Of a stretch of 12,985 nt of DNA, positions 6,813 through 12,985 are shown in pieces. The notes under the pieces were generated by a model. The model saw nothing but the letters and a program-made list of their open reading frames with translations, ran no database searches and was not told the origin of the DNA. This DNA comes from an uncultured Collinsella sp. (lineage in GTDB: Bacteria > Actinomycetota > Coriobacteriia > Coriobacteriales > Coriobacteriaceae): the NCBI GenBank assembly GCA_937934165.1, contig CALGZX010000037.1, positions 1 to 12,985 of the forward strand, given 5' to 3'. Every line of letters starts with the position of its first letter. The first letter of the stretch is position 1. The translations under genes were made by a program, and so were the position numbers.

Positions 6813-6822
6813 TTGGTGGTGG

Positions 6823-8118
6823 TTATTTGGCGCCTTGCATGACCTCGTCAAGGGTAACGTTGACGGCGTGCTGCGTCGGCACCCAGTCGACCTTCAGGAA
6901 CAGCGCGGCCACCGTGATGGGGATATAGCTGAACATAAAGATCGGGAAGGTAAACAGGTTAGTTACCAGACGCCACTTTTGCGCACAGTGAATGTGCTTG
7001 TACTCAAAGATAGTCGTGAGCAACGCCAGGATAAAGAAGGTCTGGTACATCATCGCGAAGGTCATAATGAGCGAGGCGGCACAAGCCTGCATCTCGACCT
7101 CGGTGGCCAAAAAGCCGTGCGAAAGCCAGCCCACGATCAGGAACGTGGCATTGGCGAGCATCGAGATCAGCGATAGCAGCATACCCGGGGCGATCGTCAT
7201 AAACATGTCGTAGGCGGCAAAACGATGGTAGCGGAAGGTCGATTTGACCAGGTGCTTACCGTACGTAAAGAACACCTGGTAGAAGCCCTTAGTCCAACGC
7301 ATACGCTGCTTCCAGGAAGCCTTAAACGTCACAGGCTGTTCGTCAAAGAACTCCGCCGGCGCATAGCCAATGCGAATGCCGTGGATGGCACAGAACGTGG
7401 TGAACTGGATATCCTCGGTCAGCGTATGGAACTGCCAACCGTGCATGCCCTCGATAACGCTGGCAGAGATGAGGTAGCCCGAACCCGAGACGGCGCAAGA
7501 CGTCTTGCAGATGTTGCGCGCGTTGTTGAGAAAGCGCGCCTCGCGCAGATACCACGTGGCGTTGGCCGCAGAGATCCACGAGCTGCCGAAGTTCTTAGAG
7601 TTGCGATAGCTTGTGACCACATGGAAGCCCTGGTCAAAGGCATCATTCATCTTGGAAACGTAATCGCGGGAGATAACGTTATCGGCATCGAAGATAAAGT
7701 AGCCCTCAAACGTGTCGGGATACTCGTTGAGAATGCGGTCGAAGCCAAAGTCCATGACCCAGCTCTTGCCCTTGCGGGCCAGGTCGTTGCGCTCATAAAC
7801 GATGGCACCCGCCTCGCGCGCGAGCTGCGCCGTGTTGTCGGTGCAGGCATCGGCGACCACGAAGACCTCGATAAGCTCGGACGGATAATCCTGATCCTTG
7901 ATGGAGCGAACAAGGTTGGCGATCACGGCCTCCTCGTTATGCGCCGCGATAAAGAAGGCATAACGATGGAGCTTTTTGGCCTTAGGGGGCGCGACCTCGC
8001 CACGAAGAGCGCCAATGACAAAGAAGACCACCTGGTACAGAAAGCAGACCGTGAGCAGCGTGACGACAATCTGGTTGAAGATCACGATGGGTGTGTTGGT
8101 TTGTAAAAAGGCGAGCAT
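6823..8118 (-). CDS. Membrane family 2 glycosyltransferase (cellulose/hyaluronan synthase-like)
   Basis: This 431-residue protein starts at the ATG at 8118, with GGGAG 5 nt upstream. It has an N-terminal membrane segment (about 11-38), a cytoplasmic GT-A catalytic domain (about 50-280) and about four membrane segments after residue 290. Visible family 2 motifs are AAHNEE (58-63) for the nucleotide site, DAD (144-146) for the sugar-nucleotide/metal site, TEDIQF (234-239) with the catalytic-base Asp, and QRMRW (271-275), the Q-x-x-R-W motif of processive synthases. It therefore probably moves sugars from a nucleotide donor to a polymer or lipid at the inner membrane. The sugar and acceptor are unknown. 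No other polysaccharide genes are nearby, so it looks like an orphan synthase. It has its own terminator and possibly its own promoter. Confidence 0.88.
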   Translation of the reverse strand: MLAFLQTNTPIVIFNQIVVTLLTVCFLYQVVFFVIGALRGEVAPPKAKKLHRYAFFIAAHNEEAVIANLVRSIKDQDYPSELIEVFVVADACTDNTAQLAREAGAIVYERNDLARKGKSWVMDFGFDRILNEYPDTFEGYFIFDADNVISRDYVSKMNDAFDQGFHVVTSYRNSKNFGSSWISAANATWYLREARFLNNARNICKTSCAVSGSGYLISASVIEGMHGWQFHTLTEDIQFTTFCAIHGIRIGYAPAEFFDEQPVTFKASWKQRMRWTKGFYQVFFTYGKHLVKSTFRYHRFAAYDMFMTIAPGMLLSLISMLANATFLIVGWLSHGFLATEVEMQACAASLIMTFAMMYQTFFILALLTTIFEYKHIHCAQKWRLVTNLFTFPIFMFSYIPITVAALFLKVDWVPTQHAVNVTLDEVMQGAK

Positions 8119-8153
8119 GCAGGCTCCCAGCAACGCGTAACGTAAACAATCGT

Positions 8154-8182
8154 ATATCTTACCGCAGGCTTACCGAGTTCAA
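8154..8182 (-). promoter_or_regulatory. Possible promoter of the glycosyltransferase gene
   Basis: The 82-bp gap between the pseudouridine synthase stop and the glycosyltransferase start contains TTGAAC on the minus strand (8182-8177), a good -35 match. At 17 bp spacing comes AGATAT (8159-8154), a poor -10; nearby TATACG (8156-8151) fits better but is 20 bp away. There is no intrinsic terminator in the gap, so read-through from lspA-rluD is also possible. Confidence 0.3.
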
Positions 8183-8200
8183 GAAACCACCTAATACTGG

Positions 8201-9214
8201 CTAGGCTTCGAGAAGACCGAGCTGCGGAACGATTTCATCTCCAACGGCCGTGCGACCGAGCGAGCGCGGAGCCAGATTGTCGAGAACCGCAGCGAGATCC
8301 CACGGCAGCTCGTCGCGGCACTCAATGCGCTCCCCCGTCACGGGATGGTCGAACGCCACGCGCCAGGAATGAAGGAACTGCCTGGTCAGGCCCTGGTCGG
8401 CGCGCGCATCGCACTTGCCGTAGAGTGGATCGCCCACGCAGGCGTGGTTGATATGACGCATATGCACGCGAATCTGGTGCGTGCGACCGGTAAACAGATG
8501 GCACTCAACGAGCGTATAACCATCGTCAAAGCGCGTGGAATCGAAGCGCTCGAGGACTTTAAAGGTCGTAATGGCCTGACGGGCAAAGGGGTCGTCCGAA
8601 ACCGCCATCTTGACGCGGTCGCGCGTAGAACGGGCGATACCGGTATTGATGGTGCCCTCGTCCATGGCGATGTGCCCGTGGACAAGCGTGATATAGCGGC
8701 GGTCGAGCGTACGCGTGCGAATGAGATTTTGAAGTGCGCGCTGCGTGTCGTCGTCCTTTGCCGCAAGCATGAGACCCGAGGTATCGCGATCCAGGCGATG
8801 CACGATGCCGGGGCGGTCCTCACCCTGCACGGTACCAAGATGATCGATACCGCAGTGGTAGACCAAGGCGTTCGCAAGCGTGCCGCTCTCGTGGCCGTGG
8901 GCGGGATGGCACACCAGGCCGCGCTGCTTGGAGAGCACGATAAGGTAGTCGTCTTCGTAGCGGATATCGAGAGGAATGGCCTCGGGAATCACGTCGGTCG
9001 GGTCGTGTGGCTCGGGCAGATCGACCGAAATGCGGTCGCCGGAGCGCACGGCATACTTTTTTGACAGGCAGGTCTCGCCGTTAACGGCAACGGCGCCGCC
9101 CTCGATCAGATGCGCGCAGGCAGAACGCGTGGGGCAGCCGTCATTGGCGCCCAGATAGGCATCGAGACGCTGGCCAGCGCAATCGTCGGCAACAAGAATA
9201 TGGATGTCGGCCAT
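8201..9214 (-). CDS. rluD: RluD-family 23S rRNA pseudouridine synthase
   Basis: This 337-residue protein converts uridine to pseudouridine, most likely in 23S rRNA, in the cytoplasm. An S4-like RNA-binding domain covers about residues 10-65 (AGQRLDAYL, LIEGGAVAVNG, VRSGDRISV). The RluA/RluD catalytic domain follows, with HRLDRDTSGLML (139-150), in which D142 is the expected catalytic Asp. Further motifs are the basic segment LDRRYITLVHGH and the TGRTHQIRVHMRHINH motif, with GDPLYG near the end. The ATG overlaps the lspA stop (TAATG), and lspA-rluD is a common gene pair, so the two are probably one translationally coupled unit. Which uridines are modified cannot be read from sequence; the product could be any RluA/C/D-class enzyme, so the symbol is by closest resemblance. 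Confidence 0.9.
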   Translation of the reverse strand: MADIHILVADDCAGQRLDAYLGANDGCPTRSACAHLIEGGAVAVNGETCLSKKYAVRSGDRISVDLPEPHDPTDVIPEAIPLDIRYEDDYLIVLSKQRGLVCHPAHGHESGTLANALVYHCGIDHLGTVQGEDRPGIVHRLDRDTSGLMLAAKDDDTQRALQNLIRTRTLDRRYITLVHGHIAMDEGTINTGIARSTRDRVKMAVSDDPFARQAITTFKVLERFDSTRFDDGYTLVECHLFTGRTHQIRVHMRHINHACVGDPLYGKCDARADQGLTRQFLHSWRVAFDHPVTGERIECRDELPWDLAAVLDNLAPRSLGRTAVGDEIVPQLGLLEA

Positions 9215-9813
9215 TAACGCTCATTCCTTTCGCGAATCTTGCGGGCACGCTCCCCACGCTGCTTGGCTTTGCGTTTGGCGCGGGCCTCGTCACGGGCATT
9301 GAGCTCGGCAGTCGCATCGACTTCGCGGGCCGCAGGGCTCAAGAACATGTAGCCGATGAGGGCAAGCACGACGCCTACGGTGATGCCGATATCGGCCACG
9401 TTAAAGACGGGAAAGTCGATGAAGGTGGTGGCAATAAAATCGGTCACAAAGCCAAAAGTCAGACGGTCGATTGCGTTGCCAACGGCGCCGCCCGCAACCA
9501 TCGCCATGCCCACGACCTCAAGATGGGCGAGCTGGGATGCACGGAGCAAGTACACGGCAATGGCGACAATGACCGCAAGCGCCAACACAGCGAAAGCGAA
9601 GCCATGACCCTCGCCCATGCTAAAGGCGGCTCCGATATTGCGGACAAACACAAAATCGATCACACCGGGGATAACAGTCACATGCAAAGCGTCGCCCACG
9701 GCACGAACCGCAAGCTTGGTCAGCTGGTCAACAAGCAACACAACGAGCGCTACCCCACCAGCAACCCCCAACCTCCAACGCAAAGGCGGCGTCATATCCC
9801 CAGCACGACCCAA
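9214..9813 (-). CDS. lspA: Lipoprotein signal peptidase (signal peptidase II)
   Basis: LspA is the inner-membrane aspartic protease that removes the signal peptide of lipidated prolipoproteins. The 199-residue product shows VDQLTK (28-33), VRNIGAAFSM (57-66), GGAVGNAIDRL (108-118) and FPVFNVADIGI (134-144); D116 and D141 are the expected catalytic pair. Four membrane segments lie near 15-35, 70-90, 98-115 and 139-158. The TTG at 9813 is chosen because AGGGGA (9824-9819) sits 5 nt upstream; the in-frame ATG at 9795 has its G-run only 2 nt away. The C-terminal tail (about 160-199) is strongly basic (RAKRKAKQRGERARKIRERN), an extension beyond the usual length of about 160 residues. Its stop overlaps the rluD start. 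Confidence 0.92.
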   Translation of the reverse strand: MGRAGDMTPPLRWRLGVAGGVALVVLLVDQLTKLAVRAVGDALHVTVIPGVIDFVFVRNIGAAFSMGEGHGFAFAVLALAVIVAIAVYLLRASQLAHLEVVGMAMVAGGAVGNAIDRLTFGFVTDFIATTFIDFPVFNVADIGITVGVVLALIGYMFLSPAAREVDATAELNARDEARAKRKAKQRGERARKIRERNER

Positions 9814-9818
9814 ATTAA

Positions 9819-9824
9819 TCCCCT
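9819..9824 (-). promoter_or_regulatory. Ribosome binding site that supports a TTG start for lspA
   Basis: AGGGGA on the minus strand lies 5 nt before the TTG at 9813-9811, and a second purine run, GAGGG (9830-9826), lies just upstream. The spacing is good for the TTG and poor for the in-frame ATG at 9795, so it decides the start call. Confidence 0.55.
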
Positions 9825-9865
9825 ACCCTCAAGATCATCGAATTACGTTTAATACAAAGAACTAT

Positions 9866-9871
9866 CTTATA
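9866..9871 (-). promoter_or_regulatory. Possible -10 box of the lspA-rluD unit
   Basis: TATAAG on the minus strand (9871-9866) is a fair -10 match, 53 bp before the TTG start, in an AT-rich stretch (9841-9900) placed after the probable terminator at 9926-9964. No good -35 box is seen at the right distance. The layout calls for a promoter here, but the exact site is uncertain. Confidence 0.3.
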
Positions 9872-9925
9872 TTGCCATACGCAGAACGCACGACATATCC
9901 ACCAACGCAAGCGAAATAACCAGCT

Positions 9926-9964
9926 AAAAACGAAAGCGACATTCCGAATAACGGAATGTCGCTT
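9926..9964 (-). terminator. Probable intrinsic terminator between ileS and lspA
   Basis: On the minus strand AAGCGACATTCCG (9964-9952) and CGGAATGTCGCTT (9946-9934) form a perfect 13-bp stem with a 5-nt loop. After TCG comes a run of five T (9930-9926). The stem-to-T gap of 3 nt is slightly long. It would end transcripts coming from ileS, whose stop is about 220 bp upstream, before lspA. The CGAAAGC/GCTTTCG arms at 9931-9937 and 9969-9975 offer an alternative pairing that would open the base of this stem. Confidence 0.6.
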
Positions 9965-9969
9965 AATAG

Positions 9970-9996
9970 CTTTCGACTAAAAACGCAAGTCGAAAG
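9970..9996. repeat. Perfect 9-bp inverted repeat next to the terminator
   Basis: CTTTCGACT (9970-9978) and AGTCGAAAG (9988-9996) pair perfectly around a 9-nt loop. No T-run follows on either strand. The CTTTCG arm can also pair with CGAAAG at 9931-9936, so the hairpin and the outer part of the neighbouring stem are alternatives, as in an attenuator. That role is inferred only from the pairing pattern. Confidence 0.6.
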
Positions 9997-10048
9997 AAAG
10001 CCTCTAGCTCCAGCAATGGAAACGCCGCGTTATCGTCACCAACAGCGA

Positions 10049-10146
10049 AAACGTCCCTAAGCGAGCAAGGTGACGTGAAAGAGGAGGGAAGCGTACTTTG
10101 GTACGCGACCGACGATTGAACGTCAGATTGCCGCTTAGGGGCGTTT
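10049..10146. repeat. Cruciform-like nested inverted repeat element of about 100 bp
   Basis: The outer arms are AAACGTCCCTAAGCG (10049-10063) and CGCTTAGGGGCGTTT (10132-10146), which pair over 15 bp with one T-G position. Inside, after a single bulged A at 10064, GCAA pairs with TTGC (10065-10068 and 10128-10131) and TGACGT pairs with ACGTCA (10071-10076 and 10120-10125). At the centre GCGTAC and GTACGC form a hairpin with a 4-nt loop (10091-10106). No gene is visible in it on either strand. It could be a dispersed repeat unit, a structured RNA or a DNA site. The T-G position would be a G-U pair only in plus-strand RNA; in minus-strand RNA it is an A-C mismatch. Confidence 0.7.
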
Positions 10147-10155
10147 GCAGCGTCG

Positions 10156-10190
10156 GTAGGTTACGGCGTTCTACGAACGCCGTAACCTAC
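10156..10190. repeat. Perfect 15-bp inverted repeat over the ileS stop codon
   Basis: GTAGGTTACGGCGTT (10156-10170) and AACGCCGTAACCTAC (10176-10190) pair perfectly around a 5-nt loop. The right arm contains the ileS TAG (10187-10189). No T-run follows on the minus strand, so it is not a standard terminator. It could protect the ileS mRNA end from decay or be part of the repeat-rich gap. Confidence 0.75.
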
Positions 10191-12985
10191 AAAACATCGG
10201 CGCAGCGCTTGCAAATATGCGCGTGGCCGTTGTACTCGCCGACGGTGGTGCGGTAGTTCCAGCAACGGTCGCAGCACTCGCCCTCGGCAGCCTCGATAGC
10301 AACGGAGAGCTCCTCGCCCTGGGTCAGCTCAACATCGGAGACGATGTAGAACTCGGCCAGGTCGACAGCCTTGTCGCCGGTCAGCAGCGCGTACATCTCG
10401 GCGGGAACGACCGCCTTGACGCGGACCTGCTGGCTCTTGGTGAAGGTGCCGGCAGAGCGGGCATCCTCAAGGGACTTGGTCACGGCGCTACGGAGTTCGA
10501 GCGAAGCCTCGAGCACACCCTCAAACTCATTGGCCTCGTCGACCGTGATGGGCGACTTGTACCAATCGAGCAGCGCGGCGTACTTCTGGTGATCGACGCA
10601 GCCGGCGGGCGCATAGGCCATGGCCTCATCGACCGTGTAGGACAGGATCGGCTGCAGATCGCGCATGAGCATCGAGAAGAGCTCGGCCAGCACGGTCTGC
10701 GCGCTGCGGCGCTCGAGCGAGCCGGGCTTGTCGCAGTACAGACGGTCCTTCAGGGCGTCAAGGTACACGTTGGAAAGCTCGGTCACCACGAAGTCGTAGA
10801 GCGCACGGTAGGCGCGCGGGAACTCATAGCTGGCGTAGGCGTCGTCGACCTCGGCCTGGACCTGGGTCAGACGGGCAACCATGAGCTTGTCGAGCGGCAG
10901 TAAGTCAGCAAAGGCGACGCCGTCGGTCTCGGGTTCAAACTGACCCTCAAGCTCGGAGAGCAGGAAGCGCAGCGTGTTGCGGAAACGACGGTAGGCATCG
11001 GACGTACGGGCAAGGATCTCATGGTCGATGGAAACGTCGGAGCTGGTATCGACGGACGCAACCCACAGACGGATGATGTCGGCGCCCATCTCGTCGCAGA
11101 CCTTGTTGGGGTCGATGACGTTGCCGAGCGACTTGGACATCTTGCGGCCCTGGCCGTCGAGGGTGAAGCCCTGCGAGACGACTGCCTTGTACGGGGCGTG
11201 GCCGTTGGCACCCACCGAGGTGAGCAGCGAGCTCTGGAACCAACCACGATGCTGGTCGGAGCCCTCGAGGTACACATCCGCCGGGTACTCAAGCTCAGGG
11301 CGATACTCGCAGACGGCCTTCCAGGAGACGCCGGAATCCCACCACACGTCGAGAATGTCCTTATCGGCCTTGAGGTGATGGCCGCCGCACTTGGGGCAGA
11401 CGCAGGCCTCGCCCAGGTAGCTCTCGGGAGCGTCGGTGAACCAAGCGTCGGAGCCCTTCTCGTGGAAGAGCTTGATGACGGCGTCGAGCGTAGCGTCGTT
11501 CATGACCTTCTCGCCGCAGTCGGCGCAAGTGTAGCTGGGGATAGGCACGCCCCAGTTGCGCTGACGGCTGATGCACCAGTCGGGACGCTGCTCGACCATG
11601 GCGCCGATGCGGTTGGCCGCGTGGGCCGGATACCACTTGACGTTCTCGCGGACCTCTTTGCCAGCCTGCTCGCGCAAACCGGTCTTGTCCATCGAGACAA
11701 ACCACTGGTCGGTAGCACGGAAGAGCACCGGGTGCTTGCAACGCCAGCAGTGCGGATAGCTGTGCGTGATCTTCTTCTCGAGGACTAGGGTACCGCGCTC
11801 GCGCAGGAACTCGATGATGTGCGGGTTGGCCTCATCGGTGTCCATACCGCTGAAGGGGCCACCGGTGCCAAACTCCTCGCCGGTGTAGAACTTGCCGTCG
11901 TCATCGACCGGCATGCAGATGTCGGTGATGCCCTCCTTGAGGCAGGCAAAGTAGTCGTCGACGCCGTGGCCGGGCGAGTTGTGGACAATACCGGTACCGT
12001 CATCGACACCGACGTAATCGGCCAGCAGCGCCACGCCCTCGACACCGTCAAAGATCGGCTGCTTGTAGTGGATGTGGTGGAAGGTCTCGGCGGGAACCAC
12101 ATAGGGCTTGCCGTCGACCATAACCGGAGTGTACTCCCAGCCAAACTCCTCGCAGCACTTGGGAGCCAGGTCCTCGAGCATGACCTCGGCGCGGCCGTCG
12201 TGCTCAACGGCGACGTAGGCGGCGCCGGGCTTGAGGGAAACTGCCTGGTCGGAGGGGATGGTCCACGGCGTGGTCGTCCAGATGATAAAGTCGACCGGGC
12301 CGTCGAAGTTCTCGAGACCGGCGGGCTTGGAGGTCATCTCAAAGCGCACGAAGATGGACGGGCTCGTCTCGTCGGAGTACTCGATCTCAGCCTCGGCCAG
12401 CGCGGTGTGGCAGTGCTTGCACCAGTGGACGGGCTTGTGGCCGCGATAGATCATGCCCTTGTCGAACATGGCCTTGAAGACCTCAATGTCGGCGGCGTCA
12501 TGCTGGTGATAGAGCGTCAGATACGGGTTGTCCCAGTCGCCAAGCACGCCCAGACGACGGAAGCCGGCCTTCTGCAGCTCAATGTTCTCGACAGCGAACT
12601 CGTTGCAGAGCTCACGGATCTTGGCCGTGGGGGTCTGGTTGAACTTCTCGGTGCCGAGCTTCTCCTCGACCTTGTGCTCGATCGGCTGGCCGTGGCAGTC
12701 CCAACCGGGGACATAGGGACCCTCATAGCCCTGCATCATCCAGTAGCGATTGATCATGTCCTTGGAGATCTTGTTCATGGCATGGCCGATGTGGATCGGA
12801 CCGTTGGCGTACGGAGGGCCGTCGTGCAGCACGAACTTCTTGTGACCCTCGTTCTTCTTCAGAACCTGCTCGTAGACCTTGTTGTCCTGCCAGTCCTTGA
12901 GTCGCTTAGGCTCGGACTTGGAAAGACCGGCACGCATGGGAAAACCGGTCTTGGGCAGATTCATCGTCTGCTTGTACTCGTTTGC
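10187..12985 (-). CDS. ileS: Isoleucyl-tRNA synthetase (5' end just outside the window)
   Basis: IleS is the class I synthetase that charges tRNA-Ile with isoleucine in the cytoplasm. Counted from the Met at 12964, the HIGH motif is at 58-61 (GPIHIGHAMNK), KMSKS at 608-612 (GRKMSKSLGN), and the editing domain shows WTTTPWTIPSDQA and GTGIVHNSPGHGVDDY. There is a middle Cys pair set (CADC and CPKC) and a C-terminal zinc site with C898, C901, C918 and C921 (CDRCW, CKRC). These fit the bacterial type with a C-terminal zinc finger. The frame stays open for seven more codons to the window edge (ANEYKQT), which look like a normal IleS N-terminus, and the Met at 12964 has no ribosome site. The real ATG therefore probably lies in the next codon outside. 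A T-box leader, common upstream of ileS in Gram-positives, would also lie outside. Confidence 0.97.
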   Translation of the reverse strand, partial: ANEYKQTMNLPKTGFPMRAGLSKSEPKRLKDWQDNKVYEQVLKKNEGHKKFVLHDGPPYANGPIHIGHAMNKISKDMINRYWMMQGYEGPYVPGWDCHGQPIEHKVEEKLGTEKFNQTPTAKIRELCNEFAVENIELQKAGFRRLGVLGDWDNPYLTLYHQHDAADIEVFKAMFDKGMIYRGHKPVHWCKHCHTALAEAEIEYSDETSPSIFVRFEMTSKPAGLENFDGPVDFIIWTTTPWTIPSDQAVSLKPGAAYVAVEHDGRAEVMLEDLAPKCCEEFGWEYTPVMVDGKPYVVPAETFHHIHYKQPIFDGVEGVALLADYVGVDDGTGIVHNSPGHGVDDYFACLKEGITDICMPVDDDGKFYTGEEFGTGGPFSGMDTDEANPHIIEFLRERGTLVLEKKITHSYPHCWRCKHPVLFRATDQWFVSMDKTGLREQAGKEVRENVKWYPAHAANRIGAMVEQRPDWCISRQRNWGVPIPSYTCADCGEKVMNDATLDAVIKLFHEKGSDAWFTDAPESYLGEACVCPKCGGHHLKADKDILDVWWDSGVSWKAVCEYRPELEYPADVYLEGSDQHRGWFQSSLLTSVGANGHAPYKAVVSQGFTLDGQGRKMSKSLGNVIDPNKVCDEMGADIIRLWVASVDTSSDVSIDHEILARTSDAYRRFRNTLRFLLSELEGQFEPETDGVAFADLLPLDKLMVARLTQVQAEVDDAYASYEFPRAYRALYDFVVTELSNVYLDALKDRLYCDKPGSLERRSAQTVLAELFSMLMRDLQPILSYTVDEAMAYAPAGCVDHQKYAALLDWYKSPITVDEANEFEGVLEASLELRSAVTKSLEDARSAGTFTKSQQVRVKAVVPAEMYALLTGDKAVDLAEFYIVSDVELTQGEELSVAIEAAEGECCDRCWNYRTTVGEYNGHAHICKRCADVL

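Noticed and set aside
7225..8106. Plus-strand open frame of 293 residues opposite the glycosyltransferase
   Set aside because: It mirrors a gene with all catalytic motifs in place; the composition is that of an antisense shadow in high-GC DNA.
9814..10186. CRISPR array or tRNA gene in the ileS-lspA gap
   Set aside because: The repeats are inverted, not regularly spaced direct repeats, and no cloverleaf with tRNA consensus bases was found.
10217..11788. Two long plus-strand open frames opposite ileS
   Set aside because: Both are Val/Leu/Gly-rich antisense shadows of a strongly conserved synthetase.
12965..12985. T-box or promoter upstream of ileS
   Set aside because: These bases continue the ileS frame in codons typical of its N-terminus, so any leader is outside the window.

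Overview
The window looks like chromosomal DNA of a Coriobacteriia actinobacterium, most likely Collinsella or a close relative. This is an inference from the roughly 60% GC coding DNA, the protein sequences (IleS, RluD, LspA, RarA, a sigma-B/F/G-type factor) and the CGAAC-N4-GTTCG type of SOS box. No rRNA, tRNA, CRISPR array, transposase or phage gene is visible. Apart from one small low-GC gene at the left end, every gene lies on the minus strand, so the locus reads from right to left.

Layout from right to left (transcription order). 12985-10187: ileS, whose start codon lies just beyond the right edge. 10186-9814: a 373-bp gap without genes, packed with inverted repeats; it holds a probable terminator facing lspA and a roughly 100-bp cruciform-like element. 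9813-8201: lspA and an RluD-type pseudouridine synthase, joined by a TAATG overlap. 8118-6823: a membrane family 2 glycosyltransferase, closed by a strong intrinsic terminator (6773-6812). 6741-5040: a short A24 prepilin peptidase and a dGTPase-like HD phosphohydrolase. 4986-3645: rarA, broken by a frameshift that fits a 14-bp deletion and preceded by an SOS box that overlaps the dgt stop codon. 3544-382: a tightly coupled four-gene unit made of a DUF948 membrane/coiled-coil protein, a degenerate RsbW-like protein, a sigma-B/F/G-type sigma factor and an AI-2E/PerM-family membrane protein with a long acidic tail. 375-136: a small two-helix membrane protein gene on the plus strand, convergent with that unit and only 6 bp from it. 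43-14: a leftward-facing terminator beyond the small gene.

How the genes may work together. The four-gene unit is the most interesting part. Successive genes overlap or nearly touch (8-bp overlap, 1-bp gap, 4-bp overlap), which suggests coupled translation of a putative sigma regulator, its sigma factor and two membrane proteins. The RsbW-like protein lacks the ATP-binding residues of the family, so any control of the sigma factor would not be by the usual kinase switch. The ileS, lspA, rluD, dgt and rarA genes are housekeeping genes for translation, lipoprotein processing, rRNA modification, nucleotide pool control and replication-fork repair. No complete novel defence or mobile system was found. 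The best leads are the sigma-factor module, the SOS-controlled but broken rarA, and the structured ileS-lspA gap.
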